NCBI RefSeq assembly: GCF_905115235.1 | Contig: NC_051851.1 | Span: 66,585,559 to 66,649,558 of the forward strand | Length of the DNA: 64,000 nucleotides | Source of the DNA: Hermetia illucens | Taxonomy: Eukaryota; Arthropoda; Insecta; Diptera; Stratiomyidae | Reading direction: 5' to 3' | Shown here: positions 24,300-36,700 of the stretch, one piece after another | How positions within the stretch are numbered: position 1 is the first letter of the stretch | Layout of the letters: every line of letters starts with the position of its first letter | The notes under the pieces: generated by a model | Database searches by the model: none | What the model saw: only the letters and a program-made list of their open reading frames with translations | Told to the model about the DNA's origin: nothing | Made by a program: the position numbers and the translations under genes

Positions 24300-26700
24300 T
24301 ATTCATCAGCTTACGACAAAAATAAGCCAGATAAAAAGCGTGCTTGGCAAAAATTGAGGCATGAGAAACTGTTAGTAGTGGAAAACTCCTAATACTGTGC
24401 AAATTTTTCAGCATTATAACTACCTAAGAATTCTCTTAACAAAATATCAAAAGACCAAATAAAGAGTAGAACGCATCACGTTGACACAACCGTATACATA
24501 TACATACGATTCCTCATGTAATTCTAAGCAAAAAATACTAAGCACATCTTTTTAATTTCTTAACCCTTTAGCTGAGACAGGGATTTCTTAAAAAATCGCC
24601 GCTTTTACACCATTAAAGACGTAACAACTCATTGCATTAGAATTAACGTTGAATCGTGGTTACAAAATACTACTTAAAAACTTCAATTAATTCAAAAAGT
24701 AGTTATAGCTACACTTCCATCTCATGTGCGAAATTCAAATTATTTCTCAATGCCCTATACAGAAACTAGTAAAATACGTTACAATTAACGCAGGAAATTA
24801 CACACTTGAAGATAATTAGGTATGAATTCCTGAAAATCTCCTTCCTTATTGTTACATGTGCTTAGCAATTTAGTTGCAACTACAAATATGTGCTAGCGTA
24901 GGAAAAAATAGTGTTTCTTCACCACCACATTCCACTAAGTACACAGTTGCTTGAAAATGTGACTACATTGTTAAGATAGTTAACTATGACCAACTATTCC
25001 ATGAGGCATACTTTGATACCCTCTTATAACTGGTCTAGAAGCGGCGTACTGTGTGGCAACTCCTATTTAGTACACAGCCATGGGCCCTAGTTATAGCCTC
25101 GCCAGAAATCAAAGAAATTTCGGAATGAAAGGGAAGCTGATTATGGCTTGTCAATCGCAAATTCATAAACTCGTAAGAAAACACGTCAGGAAAATTTGCC
25201 TGATGCATTTCACTGGCATCTTAGGAGAAGTTAGGGAATGAAACACTAAAGGATAATCAGTTGTTCAGGAAAATTGTTGTCCGGTCAATAGAAAATCTAT
25301 TCGATGATTTTCGATATGCTTGCAAACTTCTTGGGTCGGAATCTTCAAAACATTTCAATAAACATATTTTGATTCTATTTTATAAAACGATAATTTTTCT
25401 AAGAGGCTATAAGTGAGGCTATAGACCAAAGCTGAAGTTGTCAATTCTAGTGACCGCAAATAGAGTGCACCCAAACTGGACAGATCCATTGAATAGTTCA
25501 AGTGCATCAATCATTAGTGCTATACGCCAATCGAATCTATCAACATTTGCTTCTGAATAAAATTTCGCTGCTTGTTAATTCGTTATCGTTATAGAAAAAT
25601 TTCTTGTCTTGATTTACATTTCAAAAATCGCTGAAAACCCACTCCGTACACAAAACATAAACGTAAAACCTATGTAAAATCAACTGTCGTATATATATAA
25701 CTTCAATTCTGAATTTTTGTCATTATCTAGACTAATGATAGCATCAAATGCATTCTACCTAAACCAAAAGAAATACATACGCAGTATGATAAGTAAGAAC
25801 AGAAATTGTTCAATGATCCGGAACATATTCAGAACAAACAGAGCATTACCAAGAACAGCTTGGGAAGCCAAAAAAAGAGTTTGCTTTAAACTGAGGGAGT
25901 CCTGAAATTATCAAAAAAAGTCCTTTAATTTATATCGGCCTTGGTATCGCTTCATTCACCTTCTTGCCAGAACAGGTCATATGCCCAAGCGAATTCAAGT
26001 AGTTATGGGTGCTCACAACGGACAGACATATGGGGCCTTATCAGAATTCCAAGATGATTTTTGCGAATCATCTTTGATCACGGTCACGACAGGATTTGTT
26101 GGATTGCGTTCCATTAGATATATCGGAATCTTGATTAACTCTGAAATTAATTTTTATCGACATCAAAGACTTGTTCAACAATCTGACCGTAGAGATGGCA
26201 AGGAATTAAAAGCTTCCGTAAGTTTATTAAAAATATTTGTGTTCTTCACACTTCGATAAGTGTTAACTGGTACTCGGAATACCGCATCTATAATGATAGA
26301 AACTTTCAACCAAAGAAGAACGTTCATCAATTTTCCTCTTCAGTAGCACTTGCTCCTGACTACGTCACAGTAAAGCTTATATGGTGGAATTCATACAAAT
26401 TTTCCAGTCCGCAGACAAAATCCCGGTAAGTTGTATAAAAACAATGCATTTAGACCCCTCCCTAATTTCTTTTATTTTTATGCTCAAGGTGACTTAAAAC
26501 GTTTTATAATTCGCAATTCCAGCTGCAAAATCTCGTTAATTCGTACTATTTTGAAGAAGGGGAGAGGACAATGAGAAATGCGAGATAAATGTTTTTTAAG
26601 AAATCATGTAATTCCTATAAAGCCAGAAGCAACTTTACTGATCTGGTGTTAGATATTTTTCTTCCTACAATGCAGTTTCGTTTTCGTTACACTCGTGGCA
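24300..26700. other. intergenic; possible weak LINE remnant near 26.0 kb
   Basis: No host gene recognised. The plus-strand frame at 25981-26259 includes SIRYIGILINSEINFYRHQR, reminiscent of the KYLGxxIDxxLxFxxH thumb motif of I/Jockey LINEs, but it stands alone. The missing first exon of the DYDC-like gene may also lie here. Confidence 0.3.
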
Positions 26701-26707
26701 TGTTACC

Positions 26708-27061
26708 ATGCCTACAAAAAAAATTACTTTCTCTATTAAAGAGAAACAACCAACCATAAACGACATGGCCAGTGGCGATAAGCAAATTGATGTATTCCAG
26801 TGCTTAAAAGCTTCTCGCTCAATCAAATCAATCCTGGAAAACAAGGATGCAATCGCCTCTCAGATATCGAACAGTAAAGTAAATATAAGCCTTATATTAA
26901 ATTCAGAATTTTCCAAACTAATTTCAGAAATTTCCAAATTAACTTCATATTTTTTCAAATCAAAAGAGTTGAAAAAGAATTCTAATGCTGATAGAAATTA
27001 TGCGGTTATTATAGTGCACAGGGTGTTTGAAGCGTACGCTGTGAATAACGTCTATATTTGA
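26708..27061 (+). CDS. small hypothetical protein
   Basis: A 117-codon frame with a true ATG in an acceptable context (ACCATGC). The protein is Lys/Ser/Ile-rich, probably helical (CLKASRSIKSILENKDAIA; VIIVHRVFEAYAVNNV). I do not recognise it. A GTAAATATAAG to TTTCAG pair around 26878-26928 could be a tiny intron, but the frame is open through it, so splicing cannot be decided. It may be a short host gene, an exon of a longer one, or chance. Confidence 0.35.
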   Translation: MPTKKITFSIKEKQPTINDMASGDKQIDVFQCLKASRSIKSILENKDAIASQISNSKVNISLILNSEFSKLISEISKLTSYFFKSKELKKNSNADRNYAVIIVHRVFEAYAVNNVYI

Positions 27062-28282
27062 AGGAATTATTAAGGCATTTATTGTTATTTCTATATGTTA
27101 AGGACGATTCAATTTTCTACCTTGAATAGGTGTTGCAATTAGTGCATTTGATGTAGGATAAAAATACGTTCTGAAAGACTATTTTTATGAATGGGTGCTG
27201 TTGTTTATGGTTTGCAACTGTAGATGGTCGGAATGTTACCTACGGCTGTGAATAATAATTTAAGGATATCGAAGTCCTGGGCCAAAGACAAATTAGCAGG
27301 CATTGGTTGGCTCCTTCCCAATGATATGCTGAACTTTTATTGTAGCATGCAGCTTAGCAAGGGGGTTATCATCTATCATAATATAAACTTAATGAATGTT
27401 TTTTCGATAATTTTCATAATGTGCACAGCAGATATGCTGCATAAGAAAATGCTTGGTTTAAAAGGCAATTAACATAGGTTACTATAAAAGTATAGAAAAA
27501 GGAATTTTCGCGACAACTTACTTCTTAAAAAATGTAACAGGACTTTTACTTTACCACTGTTTCGGATTTTCACTGGACAAAACTTCCAAGTACCATGTGA
27601 TTATGCCCTTAAGAATGCACTTAAAGTCTTTCCTGCTTGTTATTAAAGGCGACTAAAAGGGATAGAAATGTACGGCCTCACGTCAACACCGCTTTGGATA
27701 GGGATAAGTTCAGTTGGGTTTCAACTGAATGTTCATTTTGCTGAGCGATTATTAAAAAACGATTTGTTTGTGCTGTTTTTAATACATATTTAAGATCTCT
27801 TCGACAATTTATAAAATAAGAGTAAGATTTTAATGCATTGACTTTCAAGGAATTTCTAGAATTTTAGTTTGGGTCATAATTACGACTATTAAGATTAGTT
27901 TTGAAAAAATATGGAAATCAATCCAGCAGTTGAGAAAAATGAGAAATTTTGAAAAACGTGGCTTGGAGATAAAAGTGTGGGTATGAAAATTGAGAATATT
28001 AAAAATATTAAAGTTAGAAAGTTATTATGCTCCGAAAATGATCTATATAACACCACCTGTAATTCTCCTCCTCCGTCTGTTTTTGACTAAGGCTTCACTA
28101 TATTTTCATGTTATTTTCGTTACTGAATACATAGGTTAACGACCCCGTGTAGACTTTTGAAGTACATATATTAAGAAAATATAAAATTCCCTATAATTTT
28201 CACATGGGGACCGGATTTTCTTCCTAAGAAACTGTATTGGGCATTGTTTTGAAACGAGTCATTCAATGCGAAAATAAGATAT

Positions 28283-30367
28283 TTATTTACCTTTGGTTTC
28301 TTCCACTGTTATCTGAGAAGTAAACGACGATGATTCCGATGCATTTTGGTCAATAGAGGCTCTCACCTTCTGTGTGTCCAAACGGGAAGCCACTTCAGAT
28401 GACGTGCAACTTGTTTCAAACGAAGCGCTTTCTCCTCGGGGTCCAATGGTACCACTATCACGTAGATATGCACTACCTACCGAAGTAACATAAGTTTTCG
28501 TTTTTGTTTTGTCAAAATAAAAGACACCGTGGTCATCTACTTGGAAATTTTCAACATTTTGAATTTTTTTTAACACTCCCAACTCCTCAGCGAATGTTCT
28601 TTTTACAAGGTATATACTAGCCTGAATTTCATCTTTCTCTGTTTCTTCCATAGTTTCTTGTAAGAGTTGTTTTAAATTTTGAATTTTTGATGATTCGAAC
28701 GCCAAAAGTTCTCGGGCTGCTTCACTTAATTTAGATGCTTGTACTAATGAACGATTTTTGATATCGTCTTTTTGCTTTTCGAGATCCCGGATACGCTCTT
28801 CCGTTAAACCCGTCAACTGGCCTATTTGAACGGCAACATCTTGCAGTCTTCTAGGTTTATCATCTTCCAAAACTTCAATCTCATCAGCAATAACTCGCTT
28901 TTGCTTTTCTATTTCTTCAAGGTTTCGTTTGAAAGAACGTTTTCGTTGGAGAATTATCTTATTCAGATCAACTAATTTATTCTCAAGGTTTGTTAGTTCA
29001 GTAAGAGCATTTTCAATTTTTAATTTATGTGTTTGCATTTCAGCTCGTAATTCTTCCTGTGCTTGAACTCTTAATGATGTAAGAGAGAAATTAGAGGGGG
29101 TTTTAAGATCGCTCGAATCGTCTGCGCCTGCTATACCTTCTTCCTCATAACCAACTTCTGCGGGATTTTCCGCGGCCTCCTTGGACTCGGTCACATCTGA
29201 TTTAATGGTATTCTCTTCCTGCTCTTTTATATCATTTCTCTCATCTGTATAATCTTGAATATCATTCTGGTCGCCTTGTGGAAATTCAGCTTTGATCTGT
29301 GTATCAACATTAGAATTTAAAATATTACCTTCTTTTTCTTTTTCAGTCACCACTTGTTGAGACTTTACGGTAGCTTCTATTTTTATTTCGTCGGTAATTT
29401 CGGGTTGCTGTCCTTCGGCAGTCTCTGGTTGTGGTTTTTCGATAACATCTAGTTCATGGCTTTCAGTCAACTCTAGTTGTGGTTTTGTAATAGTATCTAC
29501 TGGTGGTACATCGGCCGTCTCTGCCTGCGTTTCCTTGGTTGCAGCTGCGATCGACTCCTCAGTGGCTTTTGGCGGGGGTTCTTTGGCAGTATCCTGTTGT
29601 GGATCTGTAGTAACTTCAGATTGTGTCCCTTCGGCAACCTGCGGCTGCTTGTCTTTGTTACTTTTTTCAGTTTCTTCTTGTTCAGGTTGTTTGATATGTT
29701 CATCGCCAGACTTGCTTGCTTCGGACATAGCAACTCTATATGTTGTAAACCGCAGTCGATGCCCTGAAAAGCTGCCGAGTTTCGGAAACGATTTGGCCAA
29801 ATGCTCGAATTTTAGGCTACTAGTAGCAAGTGCTTCGGTATAAATATGAATAAAAGTCTCTTTCACCCTTCGTCTGTTAGCACTCCTCTGTATATTTGAG
29901 AAATTCTCCTTGACTGTACCTATATCAGCCTTCAAGTTCGATAATAAGTCATAAATCCACAAAATCGTTCTTATATTATAAATAAATTCAGTTGACGCTT
30001 CTATTTGTAAGCAGAAATTTTGAAAGTTTGCAATAAGAAACAATGTCGACTCACGGACTGCTTCGAATAAATCTTTCAATAGAGTGTCCTTTGAATGTTG
30101 TTCAATACGTTTTGAATTTTCCGTTAAGAATTTCAAAAGCTCCCTGTATTTATTTTGCAGAACTTCGAACTGAGTACGGGCCAGATGTAATTGGACATGT
30201 GAAGTGGGTCCGTCTGTATCGACACCTTCGATTATTTGCTGGAAGTATTCTAATTCTTCGACAAACTGGAGAAACCTTATTTCGGGCAGAAGCAAGTTGA
30301 GATTGCCCTGCTTTATTTCTATTCTTTTCCGTATTTTTCGAGCTTCGTATTTGTCCAAATCGCTCAT
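28283..30367 (-). CDS. 694-residue coiled-coil protein, family not recognised
   Basis: One long frame starting MSDLDKYEARKIRKRIEIKQ. Residues 1-210 look helical and globular; about 215-420 are low complexity, rich in Glu, Thr, Gln and Pro with loose repeats of the type TEKPQPETAEGQQ; about 425-610 form a strongly heptad-like coiled coil (ENALTELTNLENKLVDLNK; TEERIRDLEKQKDDIKN); a short conserved-looking tail has GVFYFDKTKTKTYVTSVGS. An acceptor-like TTTTCAG lies 10 bases before the ATG, so a 5' UTR or small coding exon may lie upstream, and the end (AAAG/GTAAATAA) could be a splice donor rather than the true stop. The length and sustained codon structure make it a real gene. The tail style recalls axonemal proteins, but that is only an impression. 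Confidence 0.8.
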   Translation of the reverse strand: MSDLDKYEARKIRKRIEIKQGNLNLLLPEIRFLQFVEELEYFQQIIEGVDTDGPTSHVQLHLARTQFEVLQNKYRELLKFLTENSKRIEQHSKDTLLKDLFEAVRESTLFLIANFQNFCLQIEASTEFIYNIRTILWIYDLLSNLKADIGTVKENFSNIQRSANRRRVKETFIHIYTEALATSSLKFEHLAKSFPKLGSFSGHRLRFTTYRVAMSEASKSGDEHIKQPEQEETEKSNKDKQPQVAEGTQSEVTTDPQQDTAKEPPPKATEESIAAATKETQAETADVPPVDTITKPQLELTESHELDVIEKPQPETAEGQQPEITDEIKIEATVKSQQVVTEKEKEGNILNSNVDTQIKAEFPQGDQNDIQDYTDERNDIKEQEENTIKSDVTESKEAAENPAEVGYEEEGIAGADDSSDLKTPSNFSLTSLRVQAQEELRAEMQTHKLKIENALTELTNLENKLVDLNKIILQRKRSFKRNLEEIEKQKRVIADEIEVLEDDKPRRLQDVAVQIGQLTGLTEERIRDLEKQKDDIKNRSLVQASKLSEAARELLAFESSKIQNLKQLLQETMEETEKDEIQASIYLVKRTFAEELGVLKKIQNVENFQVDDHGVFYFDKTKTKTYVTSVGSAYLRDSGTIGPRGESASFETSCTSSEVASRLDTQKVRASIDQNASESSSFTSQITVEETKGK

Positions 30368-30707
30368 TAGTACAACTGAAAATGTATTTGAAATGTTTGA
30401 AAGAGAAGAAACGGGAAAGGCCAGGAAATGACTTGGGCGATTTAGTATTTGTTTTTTTTTTTCGGGGTCACTGCAATAATTTTAGTTTGCTTTTATTGAA
30501 AGTGAATTTCGCATGTCTCGCAGTTGAAACAGGTAGTTCTTAATTGAAAGTCTTTAAGGTAGGCAAATGCTGTGGGTGGCATTAACATTGAACCGTGGCA
30601 ACTGGAAAAGGTCAGACTTTTTATCCCTGGAACTGTCAGGAAGCCATCAGAGAAAAACTAATTTCTATTTTAATGGCAATGTAATTTGACAAACAAATAT
30701 ACAAAGT

Positions 30708-33700
30708 CTACAAAGTAGTATACAAGCTCGCAGTGAATACAATATCTCTTTTGATGGTATTTGAAGCTTCTTCCATTTTGCTTTGCAACGCAGGATTGCC
30801 GATTCGGGTTGCCGCCGTTTTCACGTCACGCAACGTTTCGTCCAATTGCTGGATGCATCTTACAATAATTCCCTCCTGAACATCTGTTAGCTCCATTATT
30901 TCTGCAAATGGCTACAACAAAAGAAATACAGAGTTACAAGAAGGTATATTCTCGACAATCACATTTTCCAATCTACCTTATTGCGGGCCCATTCATATAC
31001 CACTTCCACTAAACCGAAATTTAGTCGAGTTTTTGCTTCGGTTGATGTGACTTTGTAAATTTTTTCTTGTTTAGTTATTTCATCATCAACCTCGATAATT
31101 TTTTCCATTCCCTGATAAAGAAAAAATGATACTTCTAAGTGAAAAAATCGCGGAAGAAATCCTTGCGAGAGAAATATACTTCTTTTAGCCTATCAGTCAG
31201 CGCAGGTGTTACATTTGTTTTCGCTTGGAACACTAAACTGGATAATAATGCAGCAATTTCGGCGGTATCTAGATCGGTAAAAATGTTACAGAGTACCAAT
31301 TCAGTTATAATCAACTCGTTTTGGCCCATTCCACATGCGACATTTCCTTTGATAGTGACTGAAAGTTTCAAATGACAGCAAATATTCGTATATATTTAAA
31401 GTGAAGTTAATAAATTTACCTTCATTCTGGTCATCAATATAATTTAAAGCACGCAACACCTGCAATTTGTTGCAATAATCTGGATACAACTGCAAGCTTT
31501 TCTTGGAGATCGTGAACTGGAGATCGGCCAATTTATTTTCCAGATTCTTTCTATCAAAAACTACTGCGAACTCGTGTTCGAAATTGGCAATATTTGTATA
31601 AGGAACTACATCCTTGAGTAAACGTTTTAGAGATGAGATGGTTTCCAGGACATCTATATTCGTTCCGTCGCTTCCCAGAATATTTATTTCTTGCGTCATG
31701 TTTACGAATTGCAGTGAATTTGGATCAGCAATGTATGAATTGTTCAGATTGTGTAAGTCCGTGACAGCTTTAACAACGCTGGGTCCGGGAGGTGAGTCTT
31801 TAAAGCGTGGTATTTGGCGCATATCCCAGTTTTTCAGTATCAGATCTGCGTCAACCTTAATATCTTTTTTAGTGATTTCAACGATATCAGTGGGACCGAT
31901 CTTGAGCACAGCATGACCACCGATTCCTTCCGGATGGAAGTGTTTATACTGGGGTGTTAAAGATATCATTTTGTGCCACAATTCGCCACGATCAAGGAAA
32001 TTCACTGACGACTGGCTTTCTTTCTATGTTAATAGAATGTAATATTAGCATCCAAATGTACAGTCACATAGTCCTTACCTGGTCTAGTGTGAATGCTTTT
32101 TCTTCGGCACTTGTTTCGTTTTCATGATCTAAAACCAACACTTTGAATGCTATCTCCTTACCGTACTGCGCTACGACGGACAGTAAAATTGCAAGTTTAT
32201 TGTAATGATGACTCTGGGAAATAATAAGAACCCTCCCAATCTTCAACTCCTTTGCGATTTTCGGTTGCGAGATTAACAATTTCTGTAATAAAAATTAGAA
32301 ATAAGTTGTAAAATTAAATGGTTTTCCAATCGGCACTTACCATAATTTGATCCATTTCCTTTCTGTATTCAACGGCAACATCATAAAAAGTGCAAAGCGG
32401 TTGCAAGCGTACATCCAATTCTTTTAATGTTGAAATTTTCTCCTGCGTTAACTTCAGTTGTTTTTCGGTTTCGGGCAGTTTTTGTTTAGTTGGAAATTCC
32501 TTGAAACTATGCGACATAATGTCCTCAACGGTTACATTTTCGAAGCGTAAGCAAGTTAATATCATTGCATATGTGAGCAAGAAGCGAGATTCCAGTCTCA
32601 TTGGGCGCCCAAGAATCAGTGACCGTAGCTCAATATCGGACGGAATTTTATTCTTACAAAGCAGTATTACAGTCCCATTAGCATCGTGACCTCTACGACC
32701 TGCACGGCCGGCCATTTGTATATATTCTGCCGGTTCCAACATTCGCTGCTCATTCCCATCAAATTTTATGTGTGAGTCAAATATCACCGTCCTTGCTGGC
32801 ATATTCACGCCCATCGCAAAGGTTTCCGTAGCGAATAACAGTTTTACTAGTCCACGTTGGAAGAGCATTTCCACAATTTCTTTTAATATTGGAAGTATTC
32901 CACTATGATGTATACCAATACCACGTTCCAAAGAGCTTTGCATAGATGTCACTTGTGGAAGGATACGGTCAGGAGGTTTAAGTTTCTGCAAGCATTGCTG
33001 AAAGAAGCTTCGAACCAGACTCTTTTCTTTTCCGGTGTTGAGGTCGCATGACTGTAGAGCAATTGCATTTCGGTCGCAACGATTCCTTGAAAGCGTAAAT
33101 GCAACAACAGGCAGTTTATCGTTTCTTTTCAGATAATCCACCAGGCCAACCCAAAGTGTTTGATCTTGTTTTGGATTCGGTGGCCCTTTGTTACCACCCT
33201 TGGCATTTGCTTCCTTTTTAGCCACCGCCATTCTATAATTTTCAGTGAGAAATTCCCCTTTTTCATTAACAATCACGAATATGTCGTTTTTGCTCTTCCC
33301 ACCACAACCAGTGTACAAATGGTGCATCAAGGGAACTGGACGCTTCAGGGTGCTAATCACGTAGACCTTTCGCTTTTTCGTGTGTCCCACCCAGTTAGCA
33401 AATTCCAATGTATTTGGTACTGTTGCACTTAACATAATTATGTTCACATGTTCCGGTAGTAAAATCAAGACCTCTTCCCAAACATGACCTCTGTCTGCAT
33501 TGTTTATGTAATGGACTTCGTCGAATATCACATATTCTAAATCGCGAGTGCTATCACTACCACAATAGAGCATCGAACGAAGGATTTCTGTAGTCATAAT
33601 GAGGCAAGAGGCTGTTGGTTCTATTTGTAAGTCACCGGTAATAAGACCAACGTCTTTAAACTTTTCTTTGAAGTCACGATATTTTTGATTTGAAAGTGCC

Positions 33701-36700
33701 TTGATCGGAGAAGTGTAGATAGTTTTGGTCATGTGATTTTGGGAGAGGGCGATGGCATATTCAGCAACGACTGTCTTACCTGTAAACATACATGGGTTGA
33801 AATTTGAAATCGATATTCCGATATATATGTAGCTTATAAACCTTATTGACTGCACGATGGATAAGAGTGGTGAGAGAGTATCTTTGTACTTTTGAGAGTG
33901 ACATAAAAATAGTATACTAAATAGTATGGTTATAAGAAGAGTTCAGCTAGGAACTTACAGTATATTAGAAAGGAAAAATTATTTGTGAGAAGAAAAACAG
34001 TAGTACCAATTGTTCATTAGTAAGCCAGAAGCAAATTACCCATGCGAACATTCTTTTATTTATAGTCTATTAGCTGAACCTGGCAGACGTTCTGCTTTCT
34101 CTGCCTAGGTATATTTGTAAAAACTGCGGACTTCCTCGTATACTGGAAGAAACAAACAAATTAGATGGTACATTTGACCTTAGACTTTGTTCCCACGTAC
34201 TCGAGACCTGATTCTGAAATGGATTTCATTTGAAGTGGCTGTTGACAAGAAGCTTACCGTAGGTTATGTTACCATCGGTACAGGGATAGCGGTCTGAGAC
34301 ATATACTCAAGAAGAATTCTTGGAGGATGTACTCCCGATTATTTGCGGTTTTAAGAAGGTTGTGCCCATATCGCGAGCAGAACTTCTTGTGGGCTTTAGT
34401 GTACAGTTGCGCTGTACAAATCGGGCGCCGTACCACTTAGTTGCGTCAAAGATATTAGATATATTAGAATAAACCAGTACCGCTGTACCAAACATGGTGG
34501 AGCTCTGATTATGTCCTCCAAAATAATCCGTGTCTGAAGAGGATTTTGTATACACGACAGACATTTACGTTAAACCCTGGACAATCAGTAGCTTGTAATA
34601 AACTGAGAGTATTCGCCTTAAGATACCGGGTTTCTCCTGATTTTAAAAACGATCTTCCTCTAATTTTTAAGTTGTTTAATAAAACCTTATTAAAATTGGT
34701 TTATTGTCTGTCTGTCACACGCACTTTTCTACTGATTGACACGACATTTGGTAGGAATGTGGGAACTGTGAACGTCCAGACATGTAGTGGGTGATATGTT
34801 TCTACGTCGAGATGAAGGGGGTCCTTATACATGCAAAAGGGGGTGTACACTTTTTTTCATCGATTATAGTCATGTTGAGTATCAAATGATATGTTTTGAT
34901 TAGTGCTTTTCGATGCCGTACCTGGTTTTGACATTTGTTGGAAAAGCGGAGAGAGGTAAGGGTCGAAAATGATGATTTCTTTAACGAGCCCAATTTCAGA
35001 AACTACCCAACCGAAAAATTTGAAATCTGCCCTATACTCCATTAAGGAGCAGACAGGAAAAACTAAAATATTTTGTCTTGGCAATCTGAAATTGGAGAAA
35101 GAGGAGGGGAGGGGTTGCTAACATCTCAAAGGTAGGCACTGCTACCACCAGGATGATAATTGCTTGACATCTGCTTTCGTGAAGATAATAGTTAAATTAG
35201 TCCTTTCATGGATAAAGGATCACCTTGAAGGCCTGTTCAACGAAGAGCAGATTGACTTTGGTTCTGGATCACCTTGTATTGATCACATCAGTGGATCTGT
35301 ATAGAATATACTTCACCTGCGCTTCATCGGGCAAGTTCCATGTCTAGATAGTGTTGCTTCTGTCGAAAGTGGCATCGAACTCGATAACGAACTCTGACAT
35401 ATCAGATCGGTTTTCGTTGTTTTGTTCATTAATCTTCCCTCTGTGTTGTAATATGGGAGCAGCAGATAGAAAGTTACCGCTATTGTTACTCGGAAGTTCC
35501 AAGCTTCCAATCAGAGTACTCTAGTCTGAGAACATATTAAACCAAGAACTACGTTGACATACGGTAAGTTGATTAGAAGGGGAAAGTGACAGAGGGATAG
35601 GTCATAATTGCGTGCTAAACAATGCAATAGAACACACTATTCGTCTTAGCACTTATTGGAGTAGAACAGTAGAGTGCATGCCTTTCGGAATTGTCAGCAA
35701 ATTAAAATGATAGCCCATAGACGTAGTGTGCATAATACGACAATTCCGGCTTCTCTACTTCAACTGATCGATAGCTAATTGATTTCTTACCCCTTCTTGC
35801 TCTTTCGGTATTCATGAATGTAGTTGGTATGCTATGAAGCGTTCACATAGAAATATAATGTCTTCCTTATGAGCCGATTTATTAATCGGTTCTGTATGTC
35901 AGGAAGAAAACATTATACTCATCGGTCAAAAGCTGATCTTTCTAGTTTTTCTCTATTTGTATCTTCCCCTTTTTTTAGTCTGTGTTGCAAGGTCGGCTCA
36001 TCGTGATCGGTTGCGCCATTTTGCTCTGCCAAATGCCTGATCTGAATGCAGTCGCGATTCTTTCAAGTCCCCATCCATCGTATCAAATCACTACGCCACT
36101 AGTTCAAAGGAAAATTTTTGTCTTCATTACTGCGAGGCACTTTTTTATGCCTTTTATATTCGGCCAACATTCAGAATCATAGAGGATAACAGAGCGTAAA
36201 GCGATTTCATAACGCGTTTCTCCACTGGCTGATAGTATTGACCCGAGATGTTTAAATCGCTCTCTTCTCCCTTTGTATCACATTCACATATGGCTTGGGA
36301 ACGTCACCCGTTTTTAGTAATTACCAGACAGGTTCTTGACCATTTACTGTATCGACGTCTCTATTCAAATTATTGGAAGGCACGCCTATGCATAGTGATA
36401 TTTCATAAGCTAAGTCAAGGAAACTAATTTGAACCACTCAACAGAGTCGCCGAGAATAATTCAGTCGGTTGTCATACTAACATAGATTTTACTAGAGCGC
36501 TTGCAAATTTGAGTCCAAATATACCCAATCAAGCTTATCCCGAAAGTCTTCTAGGCAAGACATGAGGGTATTGAAACGCGTTTCAGTAAACGGGTTACGA
36601 TAACAGTAAACTTGGTTGTGACGCTATGCTCTGTTTAGGGGGAAATCATAACAGGCTTTATCGCAATGAGTAATGAAAGTGAAGCGCCAATCACATTTTC

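Noticed and set aside
24290-24400. Candidate first exon of the DYDC-like gene (MPQFLPSTLFIWLIFV then GTAAGC)
   Set aside because: Its phase (0) does not fit the acceptor at 24188, which needs one leftover base.
27224-27472. Frame with SKSWAKDKLAGIGWL, resembling the HTH region of pogo/Tigger transposases
   Set aside because: Only about 15 residues look similar; no DDE motifs nearby.
29477-29843. Two overlapping plus-strand frames opposite the coiled-coil gene
   Set aside because: Antisense of the low-complexity Glu/Gln/Thr repeat region, rich in Cys and Phe as expected of such shadows.
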